Assembly: GCA_012800735.1 (NCBI GenBank)
Contig: JAAZIU010000001.1
Coordinates: 1 to 62,482, forward strand
Source: Clostridiales bacterium
Lineage (GTDB): Bacteria; Bacillota; Clostridia; Oscillospirales; CAG-272
Direction of reading: 5' to 3'
Length of the DNA: 62,482 nt
Numbering within the stretch: position 1 is the first letter of the stretch; each line of letters begins with the position of its first letter. The notes below the pieces were generated by a model that saw nothing but the letters and a program-made list of their open reading frames with translations, was not told where the DNA came from and made no database searches. The translations under genes and the position numbers were made by a program. This document shows positions 1-8,332 of this stretch, piece by piece.

Positions 1-46
1 AAAATATCAACAGTAAAACGACAAATGACATCAGAGTTTTTTTCAT
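1..46 (-). CDS. Start of a secreted or membrane protein, cut by the window edge
   Basis: Only the first 15 codons are present. They start at an ATG at 46 (read leftwards) with a GGAG about ten bases upstream, and encode two lysines followed by a run of hydrophobic residues (MKKTLMSFVVLLLIF). That is the n-region and core of a signal peptide or a first membrane segment. The gene lies downstream of the secreted carbohydrate-binding-like protein at 141-1025 on the same strand, with a hairpin between them. The product cannot be identified. Confidence 0.55.
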   Translation of the reverse strand, partial: MKKTLMSFVVLLLIF

Positions 47-90
47 TATATTGGCACTCCGGTTTTAATACCTTTACGGTACCGAAATAT

Positions 91-124
91 TTTCGCTCCC
101 GAAGCAATTACTCCGGGAGCGAAA
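91..124 (-). terminator. Hairpin between the two minus-strand secreted-protein genes
   Basis: An 11-bp perfect inverted repeat (91-101 with 114-124) and a 12-nt loop lie just past the stop of the gene at 141-1025. On the minus strand the bases after the stem are AU-rich (ATATTT) but not a clean U run, so this is a weak or partial terminator ahead of the gene that starts at 46. Confidence 0.45.
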
Positions 125-140
125 GGAAATCGGTTATTTA

Positions 141-1025
141 TTATTTGCGCTTCTTTATTACAACTGCGCAGCCGAGCGCAGCGACAGCGGCGATAATCGC
201 TACCGAAGCGATATCGGATGTCTGAACGGCAGCGGCGGGTGCAGCGGGAGCGGCTTCGGCAACCGGAGCAGGTTCGGCAGCGGGAGCTTCCTCGGCAGGA
301 GCTTCTTCGGCGGGAGCTTCTTCAACCGGAGGAGTGAGCATTGCGCCGATTACGATATAGTCGTAAAGCTCGGCGGTCCAGGACATGGAGTTGAGAGAAG
401 ACGGGGTCATCCACTGAACCTGGCTCATATCGTCGTCATAGCGGTCGTTGATCTGGTTCTGGAATCCGACCTTTGTGCCTTCGGCTACATTCAGCGGAAT
501 TCCGAATTCAAGGATATAACCGCCGCTGACTTCCTTGGCGGCATACTTGAACTGATCGCCGACGGCATCAGGACCGTAATCGGCAAGACCGTTCTGGTCA
601 TAAACGCACGGCCAGCCGGAAACGTCGATACGATACTGCATAACATCGGTCGACTCGTCGCTGTTGGTGATATTGATGAAAACTTCGACGGACTCGGTTT
701 CCCAGGGGGTGCCGGTCTGTTTGTCAGGGTCCGGAGGGAAAAGCTGCGGGTCGGTGACTTCTATATACTCATAGAGCCAGCCGTCTTTATAAAGCAGCCA
801 ACCGGTACCGGAGGTGCCGGTTTCGTCCTGACCTTCAGAGAGCGGACGACTGATATCGAGTTTAAGTCCGGAATCATAGATGTCATCTTTAACGGCGTCT
901 ACAACGATATCCGCGTAAGACTGCGGAACATCGCCCAGAGAAGCGCCGTCTGCGGCAGCAATTACCGGAATCGCAAGAATTGACAGCGCAAGCAGAGCTG
1001 CCATTGCCAATGCAAGTTTTTTCAT
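141..1025 (-). CDS. Secreted carbohydrate-binding-like (CBM9-type) protein with C-terminal wall or membrane anchor
   Basis: The 294-residue protein starts with a clear signal peptide (residues 1-24, cleavage near VIAA-AD). Residues about 35-230 look like a CBM9-like beta-sandwich: a W-E-x-E-S-V-E-V-F-I block, a Y-R-I strand, then a G-Y-I-L-E-F-x-I-P-L block followed by G-F-Q-x-Q-I-N-D, as in xylanase-associated sugar-binding domains. Residues 232-268 are a Pro/Ala/Glu-rich spacer with EEAPA repeats. The end is QTSD, a hydrophobic segment and KKRK, the shape of a divergent cell-wall sorting signal or a simple tail anchor. The start has an AAAGGAG motif and a near-consensus promoter. No catalytic motif is visible, so a binding role at the cell surface is inferred. 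The protein at 20854-21783 has the same architecture. Confidence 0.75.
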   Translation of the reverse strand: MKKLALAMAALLALSILAIPVIAAADGASLGDVPQSYADIVVDAVKDDIYDSGLKLDISRPLSEGQDETGTSGTGWLLYKDGWLYEYIEVTDPQLFPPDPDKQTGTPWETESVEVFINITNSDESTDVMQYRIDVSGWPCVYDQNGLADYGPDAVGDQFKYAAKEVSGGYILEFGIPLNVAEGTKVGFQNQINDRYDDDMSQVQWMTPSSLNSMSWTAELYDYIVIGAMLTPPVEEAPAEEAPAEEAPAAEPAPVAEAAPAAPAAAVQTSDIASVAIIAAVAALGCAVVIKKRK

Positions 1026-1065
1026 AGATATACTCCTTTAATTCAGTTAATATGGTGCTACTTAT

Positions 1066-1094
1066 ATTATACATTTCCTTTGAGTTTTTTTCAA
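1066..1094 (-). promoter_or_regulatory. Sigma-A-type promoter of the CBM9-like gene
   Basis: On the minus strand TTGAAA (1089-1094) and TATAAT (1066-1071) are separated by exactly 17 bases, about 40 bases upstream of the ATG at 1025. Confidence 0.75.
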
Positions 1095-1344
1095 TAGGCA
1101 ATAATTCCGAATTATAGTATCTCGATATTGTGTAATATGTAAAAAGTGCCCAAAAAACATCGAATAAAATGTCGTTTTTATTTAAAAAATAGATAACAAT
1201 GAGGTTATTATATTGAAGTATAATTATAACAAGTCTGTTTTGTCAAATAAAGTCGGATATTTACAGCCATATCCGGTATGAATATAGCATCGCCGTCGAT
1301 TGCGAGGCAATAGAGGATTAGAGACTTAAAGAAAGGATATAGAT
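1095..1344. other. Gene-free AT-rich stretch with one inverted repeat
   Basis: Together with the promoter above this forms a 319-base gap between divergent genes. The only structure I see is a 7-bp inverted repeat (CGGATAT at 1254-1260, ATATCCG at 1269-1275) in the likely leader of the small gene at 1345. A TATAAT lies at 1220-1225 but has no convincing -35, so I do not call that promoter. Confidence 0.4.
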
Positions 1345-1602
1345 ATGGAAAACACTCTGATAATTGTCGTTGCTCTTTTGTTCGTGGTAACAGCCGCCGC
1401 CGCTGTCGTCGTATATTTTTTGAAAAAAGCCGGAATTATAAGCCCGGCAGTCGACCCGCATTCGGAAAATCGGTTAAATATGGATGGCACCATCCCCGAC
1501 GGAACGATTCCGGAGGGCGCACCCCCGAAAGAGGAAAGCGGTGAAGAAGCTGACGAAGATAACTCCGAAAAAACCGCCGAAGAGGAAAAACAACCCGTCT
1601 GA
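1345..1602 (+). CDS. Small single-span membrane protein with acidic tail
   Basis: The 85-residue protein has an N-terminal hydrophobic segment (residues about 4-27, ending FLKKAG) and then a hydrophilic, strongly acidic, Pro- and Glu-rich tail. A GAAAGGAT ribosome-binding site lies before the ATG, and a strong intrinsic terminator follows the stop within 30 bases, which supports a real monocistronic gene. The Lys pair after the membrane span predicts a cytoplasmic tail by the positive-inside rule. I do not recognise a family and assign no function. Confidence 0.6.
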   Translation: MENTLIIVVALLFVVTAAAAVVVYFLKKAGIISPAVDPHSENRLNMDGTIPDGTIPEGAPPKEESGEEADEDNSEKTAEEEKQPV

Positions 1603-1630
1603 TTTACCGTTGCGTATCGGTAAATCATAT

Positions 1631-1667
1631 ACCGCCGCGACAGATTATTGTCGCGGCGGTATTTTTT
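1631..1667 (+). terminator. Intrinsic terminator after the small membrane protein gene
   Basis: A perfect 12-bp GC-rich stem (1631-1642 with 1649-1660), a 6-nt loop and then ATTTTTT. Confidence 0.9.
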
Positions 1668-1702
1668 GAGTTGTTTGTATTATCTTGCCCGAAATGTGGT
1701 TA

Positions 1703-2983
1703 TTATCCGCGCTTCCTCGCTGCCTTTTCTTCTTCCCAGCGACGGGCAACCTTTTCATAGACAGAAGCGGGGATATCCGGAGTGCCGTTTACCGAAGTCG
1801 GAAGAAGCATATCTCCGGCGACCGACGGAATTGTGCAGGCGGTGTCGTTTCTCCATTTGTCCCTGATTGACTTGTCGCGGAGGTCGGGAATCAGCTTTGA
1901 TGCTCCGCCGTCAAGTATTGACTGATAGGCGAAATGTCCCGGCAGGAACATATCGAGAGCTTCGTAGACGTCTATTGTGTCGGCGTCTTCGTCGCCGTTG
2001 ATCTTTTTGACAAAGTTATACATTGAATAGAAGTCGGAGCCGCCGTGGCCGAAGTTTGCGCTGCTTTCCTTGAGCCGTTCGGACGGGACGTAATCCTTGA
2101 AATGGCTGTTGCCTTCCGTCCAGTAAGCTTCCTCGACATCGTCGTAGTTTACGTAAAGCCGGTCGACGTGACCTGCGCGGGCGTCCTCGCGCGCGCATTC
2201 CATTCTGCCCTTGGAGCCGTAAACGGTGTACCAGACGGAATTCTTATAAAGACCGCCGTGGATGCTCTTGACGATTCCGCCGTTTTCGAGGGTTACCATC
2301 TCGATTCCGAAAAGTCCGGACTTTGAGCCGTGGTTAAATCTGCGTTCGGCCTTTAATCCTTCAAATCCGATAACGCTTACCGGGCGAAGTCCGGTGATGT
2401 GGATTATCGGTCCCAATGAATGGGTGCAGTAGAAGGTGGAATACATATTGTTGCGCCAGTGATCCGGCTCGCCGTAGGTAATCGAATGCCAGATGGGAGC
2501 GCAGTTGTGGATATATTCTCCCTCGCCGTATTCAAATTCGCCGATTACCCCCTCGCGGTAAAGCCGGCGCATTTCCATCGGAGCCTGCATATAGCAGTAG
2601 TTTTCGCCGTAAGCGTAGACAAGTCCGGTTGACTCAACGGTTTCGACAAGCTCGACCGCTTCTTTCATCGTTTGTACCGGCAGAACTTCGGAAAAGACAT
2701 GCAGTCCCTGCTTCAGCGCCTTAATAGCGAAAGGCGCATGTTCGTTCGCATAGTTCGCAAGAACGACGGCGTCCATACCGTCATGGCGGATAAAGTCATC
2801 GTAGGACTCATAATAAGCTATGTCGAGACCTTCAAGGGCTTTTCTCTGGTTGTCGAGTACCTCGGGATTTTTGTCGCAGATGGCGACGAGTTCGGCGTCG
2901 CTTGCATTGCGACAGTAGTTTATCATTGAGCTGCCGCGGTAGCCGCCTATAACTCCTATCCTGATTTTTGCTTTCTCTTTCAT
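1703..2983 (-). CDS. Gfo/Idh/MocA family oxidoreductase
   Basis: The 426-residue protein has an N-terminal Rossmann fold: beta-strand IRIGVIGG, a glycine-rich turn, and an acidic residue closing the second strand (VAICDK). This predicts NAD(P) binding and action on a sugar or polyol-like substrate. A typical C-terminal domain of this family follows, with the G-x-H-V-F-S-E block near residue 95. The usual catalytic lysine motif there (E-K-P) is replaced by E-V-L-P, so the standard dehydrogenase chemistry is uncertain. The start has a GCGGAGGAA ribosome-binding site and its own promoter. It stands alone, convergent with the small gene at 1345. Family assignment is firm; substrate is unknown. 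Confidence 0.8.
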   Translation of the reverse strand: MKEKAKIRIGVIGGYRGSSMINYCRNASDAELVAICDKNPEVLDNQRKALEGLDIAYYESYDDFIRHDGMDAVVLANYANEHAPFAIKALKQGLHVFSEVLPVQTMKEAVELVETVESTGLVYAYGENYCYMQAPMEMRRLYREGVIGEFEYGEGEYIHNCAPIWHSITYGEPDHWRNNMYSTFYCTHSLGPIIHITGLRPVSVIGFEGLKAERRFNHGSKSGLFGIEMVTLENGGIVKSIHGGLYKNSVWYTVYGSKGRMECAREDARAGHVDRLYVNYDDVEEAYWTEGNSHFKDYVPSERLKESSANFGHGGSDFYSMYNFVKKINGDEDADTIDVYEALDMFLPGHFAYQSILDGGASKLIPDLRDKSIRDKWRNDTACTIPSVAGDMLLPTSVNGTPDIPASVYEKVARRWEEEKAARKRG

Positions 2984-3040
2984 TGCAATTCCTCCGCAGT
3001 TTTCTTATATATGATTTATATGGCATTTGGAACCGAAATA

Positions 3041-3069
3041 ATTATAACACAAAGCGGCGGCGTTTACAA
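3041..3069 (-). promoter_or_regulatory. Sigma-A-type promoter of the Gfo/Idh/MocA gene
   Basis: On the minus strand TTGTAA (3064-3069), a 17-base spacer and TATAAT (3041-3046), about 60 bases upstream of the start at 2983. Confidence 0.75.
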
Positions 3070-3098
3070 TAGTTTGCGATAAAAAAATGATTTTGAAA

Positions 3099-5105
3099 TC
3101 AGATGCGGCCGAACTGCCGGTCCATCGCCCGGCGGGTCATCTCATAGCTGACGGGACGGCCGTGCGGGCATACTTTTATCTTCGGGTCGCAGAGCAGCCG
3201 CTCGACTATCGCCGAAAGCTCCATTTCGTCATAGGCGCGTCCGCCTTTTACAGCCGCTTTGCAGGACGCCTGAAACAGCGCTTTGTCAAAATACTCCGCC
3301 CTCGCGGTGTCGGTATTTCCGGTAGCTCCGAGCATATCCGCCGCAAGCGACGCAAGCATATCCGCCGCGGCCTCGCTTTCAAGCTGCGCGGGATAACTCA
3401 GCATTTCGGCAGCGTGGGCAGCCGTATCGATTTTCCAGGAAAAACCCAGCGACATTATCTCGTCCCGATTTGCTTCAAGCGCGGCGGCTTCTTCTGTCGT
3501 AAGCGGCACCGGAATCGGCAGCAGCATTATCTGTGACGGAGGGTTTGCCGAGCGCATATTCTCTTTCATCGTCTCGAAAATTATCCGCTCATGCGCCGCG
3601 TGCTGATCGACAACCAGCACCCTGTCGGAAAGTTCGGCGAAGATATAGCAGTTGAATGCAGTTCCCAGAATTCTGAAAAACGGCGGTTTTGTATATGGGG
3701 ATTCTTCAGCCTTTATCGGTGCGGCTTGTTCACCCGTCTGTAATTCCGGCGCAGAAGATATCTTTGCGGCAGATTTAAAATCAGCTGCCGGAATTGAGGC
3801 GGAGGTTATAATATCCTCGCTGCCGGAAAGAAAATCAAGCGGCTGTTCGGCGGGTTTGGCAGCACCTGATTCACGGGAACTGTATGCGACCGTCCTGAAT
3901 TCATCCGTCTTTATTTCGGATTTTATCGCGGCGGAGGGTGACTGAGCCGCAGAGGCAGGTTTGACTTCGTCGATCTCTTCAAGGCTTATCCGTTCGACGG
4001 GCTTCGGGTCGCCGTCGGTGTCGTTTACCCGGTCGTATACCGGAACGAAGGCGTTCCTCATCCGGACATCATCCGCCGTTTTCGCGGTCGCGGCGAATTT
4101 AAGCTCCGGACGTTCGATATCCCGGATCAAAGCGTTCTTTACCGCGCAGTAAACCGCGTCGAAAATCGCACGGTCGTCGGAAAACTTGACCTCCAACTTA
4201 GCGGGATGAACGTTTACATCGACAAACGCCGGCATCATGTTTATCATCAGCACGCAGGAGGGGAAACGCTCATGCGGGATATAGCTGTCGAAAGCGTTTT
4301 CAAGCGCGGCGGCGGCGGTACGGCATTTGACGTACCTGCCGTTTATAAAGAAATTTTGCAGATTGCGGTTGCCGCGGCTGGTCGACGGATCGCCGACAAA
4401 ACCGCTGACAGTTATTCCCGTCGTCGTATAATCGACAGGGATAAGCTTCTTTGCAAAATCCCGCCCGAGTACGGCGTAAATGGCGTCGTAAAGCTTGCCG
4501 TCGCCTGCGGTCTGGAATCGGAGCGTGCCGTCGGTGATGAATTTTATCGAAATCTCAGGATGCGACAGCGCTATCTTTTCGACTACGGCGGCGGCTGCGG
4601 CGGTCTCCGCCCGGTCGCTTTTGAGAAACTTGCGGCGCGCAGGAACGGCGGCAAAAAGCTCCTCGCAGATAATCGTAGTGCCGTCCGGACAGCCTATCGT
4701 GTCGACGGATACAATCTCGCCGTTGTCGACGGTAAGCTGCGCGCCGAATTTGTTTTTCCTGACCTTCGACATTATCCGCAGCTTTGAAACCGAAGAAATG
4801 GCGGCGAGCGCCTCTCCTCTGAAGCCCAAAGTGGCGATAGAGTTGAGATCCGCCTCCGTCCTTATCTTTGACGTCGCGTGCCGCTTGATCGCGAGAGGCA
4901 GATCCGCGCTTTCAATTCCGGAGCCGTTGTCGGTCACCCGCATAAAGGTAGTGCCGCCGTTTTTAATCTCGGCGGTAATCGACGTCGCGCCGGCGTCGAT
5001 GCTGTTCTCCAGCATTTCCTTTATCGCGGACGCGGGACGGTCGACCACCTCGCCGGCGGCTATAAGGTTGGCGACATAATTGTCTAAAATGATAATATGG
5101 GACAT
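3099..5105 (-). CDS. mutL: DNA mismatch repair protein MutL
   Basis: The 668-residue protein couples mismatch recognition by MutS to strand incision. The N-terminal GHKL ATPase motifs are in order: E-x-x-x-N-S-x-D-A-G-A near residue 35, D-N-G-S-G-I near 60 and L-G-F-R-G-E-A-L near 94. A low-complexity linker covers roughly residues 340-450. The C-terminal domain carries the endonuclease metal motif D-Q-H-A-x2-E-x4-E near residue 498 and C-P-H-G-R-P near the end, so this is a nicking MutL, as expected for a bacterium using no MutH. It is the last gene of the minus-strand operon, 44 bases after mutS. Confidence 0.97.
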   Translation of the reverse strand: MSHIIILDNYVANLIAAGEVVDRPASAIKEMLENSIDAGATSITAEIKNGGTTFMRVTDNGSGIESADLPLAIKRHATSKIRTEADLNSIATLGFRGEALAAISSVSKLRIMSKVRKNKFGAQLTVDNGEIVSVDTIGCPDGTTIICEELFAAVPARRKFLKSDRAETAAAAAVVEKIALSHPEISIKFITDGTLRFQTAGDGKLYDAIYAVLGRDFAKKLIPVDYTTTGITVSGFVGDPSTSRGNRNLQNFFINGRYVKCRTAAAALENAFDSYIPHERFPSCVLMINMMPAFVDVNVHPAKLEVKFSDDRAIFDAVYCAVKNALIRDIERPELKFAATAKTADDVRMRNAFVPVYDRVNDTDGDPKPVERISLEEIDEVKPASAAQSPSAAIKSEIKTDEFRTVAYSSRESGAAKPAEQPLDFLSGSEDIITSASIPAADFKSAAKISSAPELQTGEQAAPIKAEESPYTKPPFFRILGTAFNCYIFAELSDRVLVVDQHAAHERIIFETMKENMRSANPPSQIMLLPIPVPLTTEEAAALEANRDEIMSLGFSWKIDTAAHAAEMLSYPAQLESEAAADMLASLAADMLGATGNTDTARAEYFDKALFQASCKAAVKGGRAYDEMELSAIVERLLCDPKIKVCPHGRPVSYEMTRRAMDRQFGRI

Positions 5106-5149
5106 AATTCAATTTGCGCGAAAAATCGCATATAAAATCAGTTGAGGCG

Positions 5150-7780
5150 TCATTTCCCGCCCGCTTTCGATATCTCGTTTTTCAACTCAAAAAGCAGGTT
5201 CATCGCCTCAATCGGGCTTATCGTGTTAATATCGGTAAGTCGCAGTTTTTCGACTATCTGCCGCGCCAAAACATCTTCAAAGCTAAGCGTATTTTCGGTT
5301 TCCGGCTTCTTTTTGGCGGCAGCGGAAACTTTTGGCATATCTCCGTTTTCAAGACCGGTAAGTACCGTCTTCGCCCGTTTGATTATCTCCGCCGGAACTC
5401 CGGCAAGACCGGCGACTTCGATTCCGTAGCTGTCGTCGGTAGCGCCGCGGACTATCTTTCGCAGGAAGATGATATCATCTCCCTTTTTCCTTGCGGCGAT
5501 GTTGTAATTTACCACACCCTCGAATTCGTCTTCCAGTCGGGTAAGCTCATGATAATGCGTCGCAAACAGTGTCCGCGCGCCCAATTTCCGGCTTAAAGTG
5601 TATTCGGCGACGGCGCGAGCGATTGCCAGACTGTCGAAAGTAGAAGTGCCGCGTCCGATCTCGTCGTATATTATAAGCGAGCGCTTCGTTGCGGTTTTCA
5701 GGATATTTGCGACTTCCATCATCTCAAGCATGAAAGTTGACTGACCGGCGGCGAGATCGTCCGACGCTCCGACGCGGGTAAAAATCTTGTCGGCTATCCC
5801 TATCTCGGCGTCCGCAGCGGGGACAAAAGAGCCTATCTGCGCCATTATGGTGATAAGCGCGACTTGACGCATATAAGTCGATTTTCCCGCCATATTCGGA
5901 CCGGTTATAAGCAAAAGGCGGTTGTGACCGGTGTCAAGTTCGGTGTCGTTCGGGACGAAATAGCTGTCCGGGACGAATTTTTCCACCACCGGATGCCGCC
6001 CGTCTTTTATTGAAATCCGCTCCTCATAAGTAACATAAGGTCTTACATAATTATTCTCCGCAGCGACGACGGCGAGCGAGCAGTATACGTCAAGCAGCGC
6101 AAGCAGCATCGCCGATCTCTGTACCCGCTTAACTTCAGCCGCAACTCTTTCCCGGACCGAGCAGAAAACTTCGTATTCAAGCGCGGCTATCTTCTCCGAG
6201 GCGGTAAGGACGGTGTTTTCGGCGTCTTTCAATTCCTGAGTTATATATCTTTCCGAGCCGACAAGCGTCTGCTTGCGGATATAATCCTCCGGCGCTTTGT
6301 CGGTATAAGACTTCGATATCTCGATATAATATCCGAAAACACGGTTATATCCGACTTTAAGTTTCGGGATGCCGGTGCGTTTCCGTTCGCGTTCTTCAAT
6401 TCCGGCCATCAATTCCTTGCCGCCGTTGCGTATATCGCGAAGCGCGTCAAGGTCTTGATTGAATCCCGGTTTTATCACCCCGCCCTCCCGCAAAAGAAAA
6501 GGCGGCTCCTCGACTATCGCCGAGTCGATAAGCTCGTATATGTCGGTAAGTTCGTCAAGCTCTTCAAAAATTCTTTGAAGCTCCTGAGAGGCGCAGCCGG
6601 ATATAAGTCTGCGCAGCTTCGGTATCGCCGTCGCAGCCGCCGCAACCGCTCTTAAATCCCGACCTGTCGCGGTGCCGTAAACGACTTTAGACATCAGCCG
6701 CTCAATATCCGGGACCGATTTTAGCTCCGCCGCAACCTCCGATCGCATCACTGCGGAAGAATAAAGCTCGGCGACTGCCGACTGGCGGAGATTAATCTCG
6801 TTTACGTTCATCAGCGGCATTTCCACCCACTTGCGGAGCAGTCTTGCGCCCATCGACGTCGAGGTTCGGTCGAGAACCCAAAGCAGCGTGCCTTTCTTTT
6901 CCCGGGTGCGCATCGTTTCGGTAAGCTCAAGGTTGCGACGGGTCGATGTGTCAATCTGCATGAATCGGCCGTCCGAATAAACGTTAAGACTTTTCAGATA
7001 TGAAACATCCAGCTTCTGGGTGTCGCGGATATAGTCGAGCAGAGCGCCGACGGAGCAGATAAGCGCGGCGTCATTCCTACGGCTTTCGTCAAGCTGATCG
7101 GCGAAGACAGCCGTTACCGCTTCGTATGACTTTGTAAGGTCAAAGCGGATATGTTCTCCTTCCCAGACAAGCGCGCCGAGCCGGTCTTTGAGGTATTTTG
7201 CCACCTCCGGCTCATCTTCCGCGGTAAAATCAAGCAGCACCTCCGCGGGTTTGTAGGTGTCGATCTCATTTATCAGCCTTGTCCGGCTGTCGGAACGGCT
7301 CATGCCGGTAAAGCTTATTGCCGAGATATCTCCGGTCGATATATCGATAAAGGCTACGGCAGATTCGTCTCCGTCGGTCGATATTGCGGCGAGGTAGTTG
7401 TTTTTGCTCCCTGTCATCGCGTCCGGATCGGTCACCGTACCGGGGGTTACTATCCGCGTGACTTCCCGTTTTACCAGTCCTTTTGCAAGCGCCGGGTCTT
7501 CGACCTGATCGCAGACGACGACCTTGTAACCTTTATCGACCAGACGGCTGATATAGGTATCGGCGGCGTGATAGGGAACGCCGCACATAGGAGCGCGCTC
7601 CGGCTCGCCGCAGTCCTTTCCGGTAAGGGTAAGCTCAAGCTCTGCCGAAACCAGCTTCGCGTCGTCGTAGAACATCTCGAAAAAGTCGCCGACCCGGAAT
7701 AAAAGTATCGAGTCTGTATATTCTGCCTTTATATCGAGATATTGCTGCATCATCGGTGTAACGGCCATAAAAAACCTCAA
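5150..7780 (-). CDS. mutS: DNA mismatch repair protein MutS
   Basis: The 876-residue protein recognises mismatches. The N-terminal recognition motif reads G-D-F-F-E-M-F, keeping the Phe-x-Glu that contacts the mispair (the middle residue is usually Tyr). The C-terminal ABC-type ATPase has Walker A G-P-N-M-A-G-K-S-T near residue 630, the DEIGRGTST Walker B block and the T-H-Y-H-E-L motif. The length is normal for MutS1. It follows ymcA by 106 bases containing a hairpin and precedes mutL by 44 bases. The first ATG of the frame is used; a second Met at codon 5 (MAVTPMMQ) matches the usual MutS N-terminus and is an equally plausible start. Confidence 0.97.
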   Translation of the reverse strand: MRFFMAVTPMMQQYLDIKAEYTDSILLFRVGDFFEMFYDDAKLVSAELELTLTGKDCGEPERAPMCGVPYHAADTYISRLVDKGYKVVVCDQVEDPALAKGLVKREVTRIVTPGTVTDPDAMTGSKNNYLAAISTDGDESAVAFIDISTGDISAISFTGMSRSDSRTRLINEIDTYKPAEVLLDFTAEDEPEVAKYLKDRLGALVWEGEHIRFDLTKSYEAVTAVFADQLDESRRNDAALICSVGALLDYIRDTQKLDVSYLKSLNVYSDGRFMQIDTSTRRNLELTETMRTREKKGTLLWVLDRTSTSMGARLLRKWVEMPLMNVNEINLRQSAVAELYSSAVMRSEVAAELKSVPDIERLMSKVVYGTATGRDLRAVAAAATAIPKLRRLISGCASQELQRIFEELDELTDIYELIDSAIVEEPPFLLREGGVIKPGFNQDLDALRDIRNGGKELMAGIEERERKRTGIPKLKVGYNRVFGYYIEISKSYTDKAPEDYIRKQTLVGSERYITQELKDAENTVLTASEKIAALEYEVFCSVRERVAAEVKRVQRSAMLLALLDVYCSLAVVAAENNYVRPYVTYEERISIKDGRHPVVEKFVPDSYFVPNDTELDTGHNRLLLITGPNMAGKSTYMRQVALITIMAQIGSFVPAADAEIGIADKIFTRVGASDDLAAGQSTFMLEMMEVANILKTATKRSLIIYDEIGRGTSTFDSLAIARAVAEYTLSRKLGARTLFATHYHELTRLEDEFEGVVNYNIAARKKGDDIIFLRKIVRGATDDSYGIEVAGLAGVPAEIIKRAKTVLTGLENGDMPKVSAAAKKKPETENTLSFEDVLARQIVEKLRLTDINTISPIEAMNLLFELKNEISKAGGK

Positions 7781-7831
7781 AACAGTGAATTTACGCGGTA
7801 TTCTGATATTTTATTACAATGATTACAGCCC

Positions 7832-7860
7832 TCTGACAGAGAAAAAACAGCTCTGTCAGA
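7832..7860. other. Stem-loop between ymcA and mutS
   Basis: A 10-bp perfect inverted repeat (7832-7841 with 7851-7860) with a 9-nt loop in the ymcA-mutS gap. Neither strand has a U run after the stem, so it does not look like an intrinsic terminator. An RNA-processing or attenuating role inside the operon is a guess. Confidence 0.5.
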
Positions 7861-7886
7861 AGGCAGATTTCAAGCGTTGTCGTCCG

Positions 7887-8267
7887 TCAGCGGCAGCCGC
7901 CGCAGGCGGAGCAGTCGTGGGCGCAGGGGCGCTCGCCGGTTATCTGAAATGTGATTTCCTCGTTTACATCGCTCATCAGCTCGTCAAGAGCCTCTTTTGC
8001 GGCGGCATATTCGGTGTAAGTCGGATTGTCCATTATCCGCTGATAAATTTCTTCGGTACGATCGTAAATCGTATTCATCAGGTCTTCGTCCGGCTGATCC
8101 TTGTCCTGCTCCTCGGCTATCGCGGCGCGCATGGTGTTGTATTCTGCCACGAGCTGCTGAAGCTCTCTGTCTTCGTCGAATTTCTTGTCGGCAGCCTCAT
8201 AAGCCGCAACGCGGGGGTCCTGCTTTATCAGCTTTCCGAGTTCTCCTGCCATTTTAATGATATCCAT
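7887..8267 (-). CDS. ymcA: YmcA/YlbF family protein with four C-terminal cysteines
   Basis: The 126-residue protein is mostly helical, with the YmcA/YlbF pattern of an N-terminal helix, K-x-F-x-x-D-x-E-L-Q-x-L and a N-P-T-Y-x-x-Y block. In Bacillus subtilis YmcA, YlbF and YaaT form an iron-sulfur complex that acts with RNase Y in mRNA maturation. Here the last 15 residues hold four cysteines spaced C-x3-C-x2-C-x2-C, fitting a cluster ligand set. The position between miaB and mutS is the same as ymcA in Bacillus (miaB-ymcA-cotE-mutS-mutL), which favours ymcA over ylbF. Family assignment is firm; the exact orthology rests on synteny. Confidence 0.8.
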   Translation of the reverse strand: MDIIKMAGELGKLIKQDPRVAAYEAADKKFDEDRELQQLVAEYNTMRAAIAEEQDKDQPDEDLMNTIYDRTEEIYQRIMDNPTYTEYAAAKEALDELMSDVNEEITFQITGERPCAHDCSACGGCR

Positions 8268-8332
8268 AGTGTAAAAGCCTTTCCGCGCCTTTGGCGCATA
8301 TGTTTTTTATAATATATAATATATTAATTACT

